Assembly: GCF_038246755.1 (NCBI RefSeq) | Contig: NZ_CP134706.1 | Coordinates: forward strand, 6,451,501 to 6,515,500 | Length of the DNA stretch: 64,000 nucleotides | Origin: Micromonospora sp. FIMYZ51 | GTDB taxonomy: Bacteria > Actinomycetota > Actinomycetes > Mycobacteriales > Micromonosporaceae | Direction: 5' to 3' | Part shown: piece after piece, positions 1 to 7,325 of the stretch | Numbering within the stretch: position 1 is the stretch's first letter | Layout: each line of letters starts with the position of its first letter | Notes under the pieces: generated by a model | Database searches by the model: none | Told to the model about the DNA's origin: nothing | What the model saw: only the letters and a program-made list of their open reading frames with translations | Made by a program: the position numbers and the translations under genes

Positions 1-2
1 CC

Positions 3-2567
3 GGCCGCTACTCCTTCACCGTGCCGAGCGACTCGTCGTACCGGCTCACCGTCACCGCCCGGTACCCGGGCTATCGCACCGTCGTCCGCGAGGTGTCGGT
101 CGGCGACGACACCACCACGGTCGACGTGACCGTGCCGGTCGACGCGGCCTGCACCGCTGCCGGCTACACCGGCAGGTTCGGCGAGCCGCTGCTGCGTGAG
201 GCGTTCGACGATGCGAGCGCCCCGGCAAGCTGGACGGTCACCAACCGCACCGCCTCCGGTGGTTGGGTCTTCGACGACCCGCGTTCCCGGGGCAACCTCA
301 CCGGCGGTTCCGGTCGCTTCGCCATCATCGACAGCGATGCCCTGGGCAGCGGCAACAGCCAGGACACCGACCTGATCACGCCGCCGCTGGACCTGACCGG
401 GGCCGCCGCGCCGGTGCTGCGGTTCCGCAGCGACTGGCGGGCGGTCGGCATCAGCGACACGGCCGACATCGACGTCTCCACCGACGCCGGGGCCAACTGG
501 ACAAACGTCTGGCACCAGACCGCCAGCCGGCGCGGCCCCCGGGTCGAGGAGGTGCCGCTGACCGTGGCGGGCAACGCCTCCGCCGCCCTGGTCCGCTTCC
601 GCTTCAAGGGCACCTTCGCCTGGTGGTGGCAGGTGGACGACGTGGAGGTGGTCAACCGCGAGTGCTCGCCGGTGCCCGGCGGCCTGGTCGTCGGTACCAC
701 CACCGACCGCACCACGGGTGCCGCTCTCAACGGGGTGAGCGTGGTCAGCGACGACCGGCCAGCGGACCGGGCGGTGTCGGCGGCCACGCCGGAGGACGCG
801 GGCGAACCGGACGGCTTCTACTGGCTCTTCTCCGGTCTGACCGGCAGCCACCCGTTCACCGCAAGCCGGACGCCGTACCAGCCGGCAACGGCCGACGGGG
901 CGGTCACCGCGGACGGGGTACGTCGGGCCGACTTCGCGCTCGCCGCCGGCCGGTTGACCGTCAGCCCGACCAGCATCGAGTCGCATCAGCCGTACGGCAG
1001 CACCCGCACCACCCGGTTGACCGTGCGCAACACCGGAACCGCGCCGGCCGAGGTGGAGTTGTTGGACCGCTCCGGCCGGTTCGAATTGCTCAACCAGGAT
1101 GGCGCACCGCTGCGTGAGCAGAAGGTGAAGGGCATCAGCAAGACCCGGACCGGCACCGCGTACGGCGGGTCGACGCCCGAGGTCGGACCGGCCGCCGCGG
1201 ACAGCTGGGACGAGATCGCCCGGCTGCCGGCAGCGATCTACGACAACGCGGCGGTGTGGTTGGACGGGAAGGTCTACTCGGTCGGCGGTGGCGGTAGCAC
1301 CGGCACCGAGCGCAAGGCATGGGCGTACGACCCCGGGGCGAACGCCTGGAGCGCCCTGCCCGACCTACCGACGGCGCGCTCGAAGCCGGCCGTGGCAGCG
1401 ATCGACGGCAAGCTCTACGTGATCGGCGGTTGGGCGACAAGCGACGTCAACGCCACGGTCGACGTCTTCGACCCGGCCGTCGGCACCTGGCACACCCTGC
1501 CCGGTGCGACAAACCCGGCACCGACGGCGGCGGCCGGCATGGCCGTGGTCGGCGGAAAGGTGTACCTGGTGGGTGGCTGTGCCGACACCAGTTGCACGGA
1601 CTCCGACCAGTTGGTGGTCTTCGATCCGGCGACCGGCTCGTTCGCCACCCGCGCCGCGTACCCGCACCCGGTCTCCTGGCTGTCCTGCGGCGGAATCGGT
1701 GCCGCGGTCTACTGCGCGGGCGGCACGGGCAGCACCGAGTACAGCGACGCCTACCGGTACGACCCGGCCAGCGACACCTGGAGCCCGCTGCCCGCACTCC
1801 CCCTGGAACTGTGGGGCTCGCAGTACGCGGCGGCCGGCGGAATGCTGGTGCTGGCCGGTGGCGTGACGGCGGCGTCGACCACGGTCACCAACCGCACCGT
1901 CGGCTTCGATCCGGCCACCGGGGCCTGGCGTGACCTGCCGAACGCCCGGTTTGCCCGGTACCGGGGCGCTGCCGCCTGCGGCGCGTACAAGGTCGGCGGC
2001 TCGCCAAGTTCCTTTGTGGGCAGCGCGGACAGCGAGCGGCTCGGCGGCCTGGAACTCTGCGCGGCCGACGCCGACCTGCCCTGGCTCAGCGGCGCACCGA
2101 CCACCTTCACCCTGGCCCCGGGCGCTTCCCGGACGGTCACCGTGACGCTCACCGCCACCGCCGAGGCGGGCGTCGCCCAACCGGGTCGGTACGGCGGCGA
2201 ACTGGCCTTCGTCTCGGACACCCCGTACCCGGTCACCCCGGTGTCGGTGGCGATGAACGTGTCACCGCCGGCCAGTTGGGGCAAGATCCAGGGCACCGTC
2301 ACCGGCACCACCTGTGGTGGCGTGACCGTCGGCATCCCGGCGACCGTCCGGGTGAACCTGATCTCGACCGGCACCGGCACCACGCTCACCGCAGGCAGCA
2401 ACGGCCGGTACGCCTGGTGGCTGCCGAAGGGCCGGTACGAGGTGATCGTGGCCAAGGACGGCTGGGTGCCGCAGGTGCGGCGCCACCAGATCGAGGCGGG
2501 CATCGTCGGCACCCTCGACTTCGCCCTGGAACCGGCCGCCACCTGCACCAGAGCAACCGGCATCTGA
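3..2567 (+). CDS. Large secreted kelch/jelly-roll protein, 5' end missing
   Basis: This is the C-terminal part of a large extracellular protein; the frame is open to the left window edge, so the start lies outside. In order one sees the end of a carboxypeptidase regulatory-like beta-sandwich (about residues 1-40), a jelly-roll domain of about 170 residues ending in WWWQVDDVEVV, a second regulatory-like domain, a run of five to six kelch-type blades (about residues 400-665, repeating patterns such as VYSVGGGG and LYVIGGW followed by YDP or FDP and W), an Ig-like domain and a last regulatory-like domain. In actinomycetes such tails often follow an S8 subtilase catalytic domain, so a secreted protease is likely, but the catalytic part is not visible. 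The tail probably binds surfaces or substrate. A GC hairpin follows the stop. Confidence 0.85.
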   Translation, partial: GRYSFTVPSDSSYRLTVTARYPGYRTVVREVSVGDDTTTVDVTVPVDAACTAAGYTGRFGEPLLREAFDDASAPASWTVTNRTASGGWVFDDPRSRGNLTGGSGRFAIIDSDALGSGNSQDTDLITPPLDLTGAAAPVLRFRSDWRAVGISDTADIDVSTDAGANWTNVWHQTASRRGPRVEEVPLTVAGNASAALVRFRFKGTFAWWWQVDDVEVVNRECSPVPGGLVVGTTTDRTTGAALNGVSVVSDDRPADRAVSAATPEDAGEPDGFYWLFSGLTGSHPFTASRTPYQPATADGAVTADGVRRADFALAAGRLTVSPTSIESHQPYGSTRTTRLTVRNTGTAPAEVELLDRSGRFELLNQDGAPLREQKVKGISKTRTGTAYGGSTPEVGPAAADSWDEIARLPAAIYDNAAVWLDGKVYSVGGGGSTGTERKAWAYDPGANAWSALPDLPTARSKPAVAAIDGKLYVIGGWATSDVNATVDVFDPAVGTWHTLPGATNPAPTAAAGMAVVGGKVYLVGGCADTSCTDSDQLVVFDPATGSFATRAAYPHPVSWLSCGGIGAAVYCAGGTGSTEYSDAYRYDPASDTWSPLPALPLELWGSQYAAAGGMLVLAGGVTAASTTVTNRTVGFDPATGAWRDLPNARFARYRGAAACGAYKVGGSPSSFVGSADSERLGGLELCAADADLPWLSGAPTTFTLAPGASRTVTVTLTATAEAGVAQPGRYGGELAFVSDTPYPVTPVSVAMNVSPPASWGKIQGTVTGTTCGGVTVGIPATVRVNLISTGTGTTLTAGSNGRYAWWLPKGRYEVIVAKDGWVPQVRRHQIEAGIVGTLDFALEPAATCTRATGI

Positions 2568-2583
2568 TCCCGTCAACACACCT

Positions 2584-2618
2584 GGTGGCCGTCGACCCGT
2601 CCCGGGCCGGCGGCCACC
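2584..2618 (+). terminator. Hairpin after the kelch protein
   Basis: GGTGGCCG (2584-2591) pairs with CGGCCACC (2611-2618), 17 nt after the stop codon. There is no T-run, as is common for terminators of high-GC actinomycetes. Confidence 0.45.
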
Positions 2619-2787
2619 TTCGCCGTATCACCTACCTGAACGATTGTCGCGAAGGCGACAGGACCGCACCCGTACGGACCACTCAATCGATCACTGTTAG
2701 TGGCAAGACTTATGCGGTCTGTCGAATTCGGCGCAGGAAGGCGATGTGGCACTGACAGCGACTTCGCCGCCAGCGAGAGGAGCAACG

Positions 2788-2976
2788 ATGGGCACGGCCA
2801 TCGTGAAGACTCCCGAAGAGCTGCGAGCATGGCGCGACCGTCTCCTGGAGCGCGTTCATATGTCCAAGGAGACGCTGTACGACCTGGGTCGGAATTTCGA
2901 GCTGCGCCCCGACGAGCGCAGCGTTTACGAGATGGTCCGATCGATCGACTATCTGCTCGACGATGACGAGAGCTGA
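2788..2976 (+). CDS. Small conserved-looking hypothetical protein (62 aa)
   Basis: I do not recognise the family. The ATG at 2788 is chosen because AGAGGAG lies 6 nt upstream; an earlier in-frame start at 2746 has no such site. The product is acidic and probably helical, with a central MSKETLYDLGRNF segment and an Asp-rich C-terminus (YLLDDDES). There are no membrane segments or cysteines. The next reading frame starts inside its last codons (ATG at 2963), so the two were probably translated together. A 6-bp hairpin (TGTCGC/GCGACA, 2645-2660) lies in the upstream region. Function unknown. Confidence 0.6.
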   Translation: MGTAIVKTPEELRAWRDRLLERVHMSKETLYDLGRNFELRPDERSVYEMVRSIDYLLDDDES

Positions 2977-3310
2977 CAACAGCGTCTCCACCGGTCTGAT
3001 CAGACTCGCGAGCGAGTTCGCGGACATTCAGCTACTCCCGGCGGTCCGTGACGCGCCGGCGGTCGCCGCCAAGGCACTTGAAGATCTTGACTACAAGGTT
3101 GTTCCGCCAGCCTCCGCGCCGTCGTCGAACGTGAGCGTGGAATCCGTGGCTGGCCAAGCGGGCCTACAGCTACTGGATGTACCAGGCGGTGATCCGGCGC
3201 ATCCAGAGCCACTTCAACGTGATGAACTGCATCTCCGGCTCCAACTCGATCTACCGGACCGAGTTGCTGGACCTGCTCCTGCCCCAGCAGCCGCCCTACA
3301 TCGTGGATGA
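2963..3310 (+). pseudogene. Truncated small ORF running into glycosyltransferase debris
   Basis: This frame overlaps the end of the 62-aa gene by 14 nt, suggesting translational coupling. Its first 45-50 residues (to about VVPP, near nt 3105) look like genuine protein. Beyond roughly nt 3135 the DNA is clearly coding in another frame for a glycosyltransferase fragment, so the rest of this ORF is out-of-frame read-through. I infer that the original gene was cut by a deletion or insertion whose junction lies near 3105-3140. The function of the intact gene is unknown. Confidence 0.45.
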
Positions 3311-3818
3311 CACGTACTGGGTGCTGGAGACCCACCGGCGCAACCTCGGCAAGGTCGTCTACGCGCCCCGCGCGCTGGCCCAGTTGCAGGACCCGACCAC
3401 GTTGCCCGACTGGTACCGGCAGAACCTGCGCTGGATGTGGGGGACTTTCCAAGGGATCATCGGCCATCGGGTCGGCCGGCACACCACCCGCTTCGACTTC
3501 GCGTACGTCCTGCTGATGCTGCACTGGCTGCTCTACGTGGCCGGTGGCCCGCTGACCCTCTGGCTGCTCGCCACCGCCGGCCCAGGGCTGCTGTTCGGGC
3601 TGCTGTTCATGCTTGCCGGCCACGCGATGTGGGTGCTGCTCGCAGCGTGGCGGCTGCGGCATCGGCAGCTGCCCCTCTTCCTCCCCTTGATCATCGTCGC
3701 CGACCTGTTGTACCGGGTGATCCTCGTACACGCACTGGTGAAGGCGTTCCGTCAGCCAACTGTCGACAGGTGCGTCTGGGACTCCCCGGCCCGCATCGCC
3801 GTCGGTTCGACAAGGTGA
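3135..3818 (+). pseudogene. C-terminal remnant of a GT2 glycosyltransferase
   Basis: The frame opens after a stop at 3132-3134 and reads WNPWLAKRAYSYW and onward. It contains the acceptor-side part of a processive GT2 enzyme (hyaluronan or N-acetylglucosaminyl transferase type): a GSNSIYR region, DDTYW, the QxxRW motif as QNLRW, and then three to four membrane helices (about nt 3505-3740). The N-terminal nucleotide-sugar domain with its first DxD is absent, and the first available ATG (3177) lies inside the catalytic domain. The fragment therefore cannot be active and is a relic left by a rearrangement. It ends 13 nt before a tiny LPXTG gene, which may once have been its partner. Confidence 0.75.
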
Positions 3819-3831
3819 GGGAGGTGAGAAC

Positions 3832-3972
3832 ATGTCCGCGCACCAGGACCTCCCACTGACCGGGGCTTCGACAGCCGCCGTCGGCCTGGTCGGCAGCATC
3901 CTGCTGGGGCTCGGCGCCCTGCTGGTGACCGTCGCCAGGTGGGGTGCCAAGACCCGCCGCAAGATCGGCTGA
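3832..3972 (+). CDS. 46-residue LPXTG-like membrane peptide
   Basis: ATG 3832 is preceded by a strong GGGAGGTGAG site. The product has only 46 residues: a short polar head, LPLTG at residues 7-11, a hydrophobic helix at about residues 14-35 (AAVGLVGSILLGLGALLVTV) and a basic tail RWGAKTRRKIG. This is the layout of a sortase sorting signal with almost no passenger domain. There is no N-terminal signal peptide, so it would have to insert by its single helix. It could be a sortase substrate, a single-span stabilising peptide or a remnant of a larger wall protein. It lies directly after the glycosyltransferase relic. Coding status rests on the ribosome site and the intact motif order. Confidence 0.6.
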   Translation: MSAHQDLPLTGASTAAVGLVGSILLGLGALLVTVARWGAKTRRKIG

Positions 3973-4050
3973 TCCCGCCTACCGGCATCGCCGGGTCAGG
4001 AAAATGCGGTACGGCCGGCCGCCGGTTACGACACCGGCGGCCCGTGCCGT

Positions 4051-4290
4051 TCAGGGCCTACGCAGCCAGGTGCTCGGATCAGTCACGAACACTCCCTTGC
4101 CCTGCCGTCGATCAATTACCCCGAGGGCTTCCAGCCGCACGTTGACGAGCTGGATCGTGGACGGGCTGACCTGGAATTGCTCGCAGAGGCGAGCGATTGA
4201 GGGCAGCTTGCCGCCCGGCTTGTACTTTCCCGATCTGACATCAGCGATGATCTCGTCGGAGATGCGGATGTAATCCGGCGTCGATGGCAT
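4051..4290 (-). CDS. Minimal GntR-type regulator (79 aa, DNA-binding domain only)
   Basis: The whole protein is one GntR winged helix: ISDEIIADVRSGKYKPGGKL, then LPSIARLCEQFQVSPSTI as the recognition helix and a wing GVIDRRQGKGVFV. Typical GntR members carry a further effector domain of 100 residues or more, absent here, so ligand sensing would need a partner protein or DNA occupancy alone. The start has GAGGAG just upstream. A 14-nt sequence CTCCTCGCGTGGCA lies immediately before this start (4295-4308) and is repeated exactly at 4399-4412 towards the divergent gene at 4492, a likely operator pair. A very similar module is found at 55.3 kb. Confidence 0.85.
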   Translation of the reverse strand: MPSTPDYIRISDEIIADVRSGKYKPGGKLPSIARLCEQFQVSPSTIQLVNVRLEALGVIDRRQGKGVFVTDPSTWLRRP

Positions 4291-4294
4291 GGCA

Positions 4295-4412
4295 CTCCTC
4301 GCGTGGCACCTCCAATTCGATCACGAGGAATACAAGAGCGACAAGCTTCTCCACTTCCTTGCATACCTTGCCTTCCTCATATAAGTTGACGAAGAGTGCT
4401 CCTCGCGTGGCA
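4295..4412. promoter_or_regulatory. Divergent control region with exact 14-nt direct repeat
   Basis: CTCCTCGCGTGGCA occurs at 4295-4308 and again at 4399-4412, 104 bp apart, flanking an unusually AT-rich stretch for this genome (about 4311-4395). The first copy touches the ribosome site of the short gntR gene; the second lies 80 bp before the divergent gene. The arrangement fits two binding sites for the GntR protein, possibly bridged by looping. Binding itself is inferred. Confidence 0.45.
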
Positions 4413-4491
4413 ACGAGTAGGGCTCAATCCCCCGGTCGGGGTGGGTCGGGCAGCGATCCACCCCGACTCCGGCCCGGAAGGGGTGATCGAC

Positions 4492-4815
4492 ATGAGGGAA
4501 GCCGGCACCGACGAGCCGCCACGTTTCGTCGTACACCTGACGCTGCGGGCGACCGACCTGGCCGCCGCGCACCTGCTCGCCCGAGCGCTCACCCGCTCCC
4601 TCGGGTTTCTACCCGAGTTGGTGCTGGGCGAGACGACGATCTCCGTGGCGGGCGCCCTGGACGTACAGCATCAGGTCTTCTGCGACCGGTTGATGGATCG
4701 TGGCCGGCGCTGCCAGCTCCGGCCCGACCACGACGGCGCCTGCTCCCACCGCCTCCTACGTCCCCGACCCGGGTCCCCCGCCCTGCTGACCCGCCGGCCG
4801 CCAGCAATCACCTGA
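4492..4815 (+). CDS. Small Cys-containing protein divergent from short GntR
   Basis: The ATG at 4492 has GGAAGGGG upstream and gives 107 residues; a longer frame from 4396 lacks a site. The N-terminal half (about residues 10-60) looks like a small alpha/beta domain (RFVVHLTLRATD, LPELVLGETTISV). The C-terminal third has three cysteines and two histidines in FCDRLMDRGRRC and HDGACSH, which could bind metal. Family not recognised. It is head-to-head with the minimal GntR gene and shares its control region, so it is probably its target or partner. It ends before a strong bidirectional terminator. Confidence 0.6.
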   Translation: MREAGTDEPPRFVVHLTLRATDLAAAHLLARALTRSLGFLPELVLGETTISVAGALDVQHQVFCDRLMDRGRRCQLRPDHDGACSHRLLRPRPGSPALLTRRPPAIT

Positions 4816-4854
4816 CCCGGGGCGAGGCAGGGCAGAAAGTGCCGGAGACGGCTC

Positions 4855-4888
4855 GTGGCCCGCATCCCCAAGCGGGGATACGGGCCAC
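4855..4888. terminator. Bidirectional terminator hairpin
   Basis: A 15-nt arm GTGGCCCGCATCCCC (4855-4869) and its complement (4874-4888) pair with one mismatch around an AAGC loop. It lies between two convergent genes (stops at 4815 and 4909) and can serve both strands. Confidence 0.75.
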
Positions 4889-4908
4889 GTGGCTGATCAG
4901 AGCGTGGG

Positions 4909-5232
4909 TCAGTCGGTGACCGTGACGGTCACCTCGTGGACGCCGCGATCCGCAGTCACGGCGGCGTCGCCGTTGCCGTGCCGGGAGAGCGCCCGCAGGG
5001 TCCAGTTGCCCGGAGCGGCGAAGAACCGGAACTGACCGGCCGGCGAGGTCACCACCTCGGCGGTGAACTCACCTGTCGAGTCGAGCAGACGGACGTACGC
5101 GCCCGGCACCACGTCGCCCTGGGCGGAGCGGACGACACCGGTGATGACGGTCTCCTTCTCCAGGTCGATGCTGGCGGGCAGCGGGGCGGCCTGGTCCGGG
5201 GCCGCGCAGCCGGCGGCGGTCGGTGCAGTCAT
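4909..5232 (-). CDS. DUF1416 protein, SseC-like partner of rhodanese
   Basis: This 107-residue protein is a single carboxypeptidase-regulatory-type beta-sandwich (TVITGVVRSAQGDVVPGAYV, then LLDSTGEFTAEVVTS and FFAAPGNWTLRAL). It carries one Cys near the N-terminus in GCAAPDQAAPLP. DUF1416 proteins, called SseC in mycobacteria, are encoded next to thiosulfate sulfurtransferases and are thought to act with them in sulfur transfer; the exact role is unknown. The ATG at 5232 lies within TGAGATGAC, one base past the rhodanese stop, so the two genes are translationally coupled. The pair is expected to share the cysteine-leader control upstream. Confidence 0.88.
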   Translation of the reverse strand: MTAPTAAGCAAPDQAAPLPASIDLEKETVITGVVRSAQGDVVPGAYVRLLDSTGEFTAEVVTSPAGQFRFFAAPGNWTLRALSRHGNGDAAVTADRGVHEVTVTVTD

Positions 5233-5233
5233 C

Positions 5234-6082
5234 TCAGGCCTCCCCCGGCTCGTCGCCGAGCGCCACCGGCACGCCGACAAGCGAGCCGTACTCGGTCCAG
5301 GACCCGTCGTAGTTCTTCACGTTGCGGTGCCCGAGCAGCTCCTGGAGCACGAACCAGGTGTGCGAGGAACGCTCACCGATCCGGCAGTAGGCGATGGTCT
5401 CCTTGCCGTCGTCCAGCCCGGCCTCGCCGTAGATCTTGCGCAGCTCGTCGTCGGACTTGAAGGTGCCGTCCTCGTTTGCCGCCTTCGACCACGGCACGCT
5501 GATCGCGGTCGGGATGTGACCGCCCCGCTGGGCCTGCTCCTGCGGCAGGTGGGCGGGGGCGAGCAGCCGGCCGGCGAACTCGTCGGGGCTACGCACGTCG
5601 ACCAGGTTCTTGGTGCCGATGGCGGCGACCACCTCGTCGCGGAAGGCCCGGATGGAGTTGTCCGGCTCCTGCGCGACGTACTGGGTGGCCGGGCGGGTCA
5701 CCGGGTCGCTCACCAGCGGCCGGGCGTCCAGCTCCCACTTCTTGCGACCGCCGTCGAGCAGCTTGACGTCGCGGTGGCCGTAGAGCTTGAAGTACCAGTA
5801 CGCGTACGCGGCGAACCAGTTGTTGTTGCCGCCGTAGAGGATGACGGTGTCGTCGTTGCTGATGCCCCGCTCGGAGAGCAGCGCCTCGAACTGGGCCTTG
5901 TTGACGAAGTCCCGGCGGACCGGGTCCTGGAGGTCGGTCTTCCAGTCGAGCTTGATGGCACCGGCGATGTGGCTGGTGTCGTAGGCCGAGGTGTCCTCGT
6001 CGACCTCGACGAAGACGACGCCCGGGGCGTCGAGGTTCTTCTCGGCCCACTCGGCCGAGACGAGTGCGGTGTCGCGACTCAT
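5234..6082 (-). CDS. Thiosulfate sulfurtransferase (double rhodanese)
   Basis: Transfers sulfane sulfur from thiosulfate or 3-mercaptopyruvate to thiol acceptors via a persulfide on an active-site Cys. The 282 residues form two rhodanese domains: an inactive N-terminal one (AGAIKLDWKTDL, VILYGGNNNW) and a catalytic C-terminal one with the loop CRIGERSS, the signature of actinobacterial CysA/SseA-type enzymes. The start at 6082 is set by GGGAG 9-10 nt upstream and by the usual N-terminus MSRDTALVSAEW; an upstream in-frame extension is non-coding leader. The gene is followed without a gap by the DUF1416 gene. A leaderless cysteine-rich leader ORF lies about 215 nt upstream, implying attenuation by cysteine supply. 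Confidence 0.93.
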   Translation of the reverse strand: MSRDTALVSAEWAEKNLDAPGVVFVEVDEDTSAYDTSHIAGAIKLDWKTDLQDPVRRDFVNKAQFEALLSERGISNDDTVILYGGNNNWFAAYAYWYFKLYGHRDVKLLDGGRKKWELDARPLVSDPVTRPATQYVAQEPDNSIRAFRDEVVAAIGTKNLVDVRSPDEFAGRLLAPAHLPQEQAQRGGHIPTAISVPWSKAANEDGTFKSDDELRKIYGEAGLDDGKETIAYCRIGERSSHTWFVLQELLGHRNVKNYDGSWTEYGSLVGVPVALGDEPGEA

Positions 6083-6296
6083 CAGATCACTCCCTGGTGA
6101 GGATGGATGGTGAGCCAGCGCGCGGAGGTGGTCGGATGTGGTTTGTGTCGCACCACGCGCGGGACCCATAGCTAGGAACGGATCACGGGTTTGTGCGACG
6201 GCGCCGCTGCCGGGCGTCCGGTGGGGTGCACCGGGATTGAGGTTTCGCATACCCCGAGTGCCGAAGGCCGCTAGGCGGCCCGAGACAGCCCCGCCG

Positions 6297-6374
6297 TCAG
6301 ATGACGGGGCGACACAGGCAGGTGGCCACGCGGCACAGGTCGACCGCGCGCCGTTTGGTGAGGAGCGTCCCCAT
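6297..6374 (-). CDS. Cysteine-rich leader peptide (25 aa) of the rhodanese operon
   Basis: A 26-codon ORF, ATG at 6374 and TGA at 6297-6299, encodes a peptide starting MGTLLT with the core KRRAVDLCR and Cys at positions 14, 19 and 21. The -10 box TAGGCT (6388-6383) ends 8 nt before the ATG and there is no ribosome site, so the ORF should be leaderless. Short leaderless Cys-containing ORFs with a KRRAVDLCR-like core are known upstream of sulfur genes in actinobacteria, and in mycobacteria they act as cysteine-responsive attenuators. A hairpin-forming stretch around GGCCGCTAGGCGGCC (about 6265-6285) follows the stop. It lies about 215 nt before the rhodanese start. Confidence 0.85.
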   Translation of the reverse strand: MGTLLTKRRAVDLCRVATCLCRPVI

Positions 6375-6446
6375 GAGCAGGGAGCCTACCAGCGATCTCA
6401 GATATCTCCAGCGGGCCGACCAGCATCCGGGACACCGGCGGCGAGG

Positions 6447-7232
6447 TCAGCCGGCCGCGTTGATCGGTACGTCCCGTGCGTCGCCGGTCACCGTGAGCCC
6501 CTCGGGTCGCGGGACCACCTCGCGGATGGTGAGCCCGAACGGCAACTCAGGCAGGGGTACGTCCACCGAGATGCTGCGGGCGAAGTTGTTCACCAGGGTG
6601 CGGGCCAGTGGCGCGTCGGGCAGACCTTCGGCGTCGAGGTTGTCGAACTTGAGCGCGATGCCCCCCTGCTCACCGACGACGATGTCGGCGGTGCCGGTGA
6701 CCGTCAACTGCTGGCCGAGGATGTCCACCGGCGCGGTGACGGCGAGCTTCCCGCCCTGTTCGCCGAGGGCCAGGCCCTCCCGGTTCAGCAGGGCGGCCAG
6801 GCTCTGGTAGCTGATGGTGCCGGTGCCGTTCACGGTCTCGGCCACCACGTCGCCCTGGCCGGTGCGCAGCGTGTCCAGCGAGGCGCGGACGTTCCGGGCG
6901 TCCACGTTCAGGCTGGGCAACGCGACCGCGTCGCCCTGCACCGATCCCTGCACGTCCCGCAACCTGATCGAGATGCGCTCGTACCGGCCGTCGAGGACCT
7001 GGGTGAGGAAGGGGAAGCCGCCCACCTCGACCTCCGGCGGCGCGGACTGCGCGCCCTGCTCGGCCACCTGCTGGCTGACCTCGTCGGCGATGGTGCGCTC
7101 GGCCACGTTTACCGCCACCCGGTCGGCGATGGCGATCAGGCCGACGAGAACGAGCAGCAGGACGACGAACCCGATCAGGATCTTGCGTCCCCGCCGCCGC
7201 GGTCGCCGTCCGTACGTCTGATCGTGCTCCAC
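6447..7232 (-). CDS. DUF2993 (LmeA-like) membrane-anchored envelope protein
   Basis: The 261-residue product has a basic cytoplasmic head (YGRRPRRRGRK), one membrane anchor at about residues 17-38 (ILIGFVVLLLVLVGLIAIAD) and an extracytoplasmic DUF2993 domain with the expected GGFPFLTQVLDGRYERISI motif. The mycobacterial member LmeA affects lipomannan elongation; DUF2993 folds resemble lipid-binding tubular domains, so lipid or lipoglycan handling is plausible but inferred. The GTG at 7232 is chosen because AGGAG lies 5 nt upstream, in preference to the start at 7292. The gene follows another membrane protein on the same strand about 90 nt away. Confidence 0.8.
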   Translation of the reverse strand: MEHDQTYGRRPRRRGRKILIGFVVLLLVLVGLIAIADRVAVNVAERTIADEVSQQVAEQGAQSAPPEVEVGGFPFLTQVLDGRYERISIRLRDVQGSVQGDAVALPSLNVDARNVRASLDTLRTGQGDVVAETVNGTGTISYQSLAALLNREGLALGEQGGKLAVTAPVDILGQQLTVTGTADIVVGEQGGIALKFDNLDAEGLPDAPLARTLVNNFARSISVDVPLPELPFGLTIREVVPRPEGLTVTGDARDVPINAAG

Positions 7233-7325
7233 GCCGTCTCCTGTCCTGCCGTACGTCTCTTCGTCCCGCGTCGATGCCGCGGTGCGGCGCACCGGTGGTA
7301 CCCGCCGCCCGGATTGCTCAATCGC

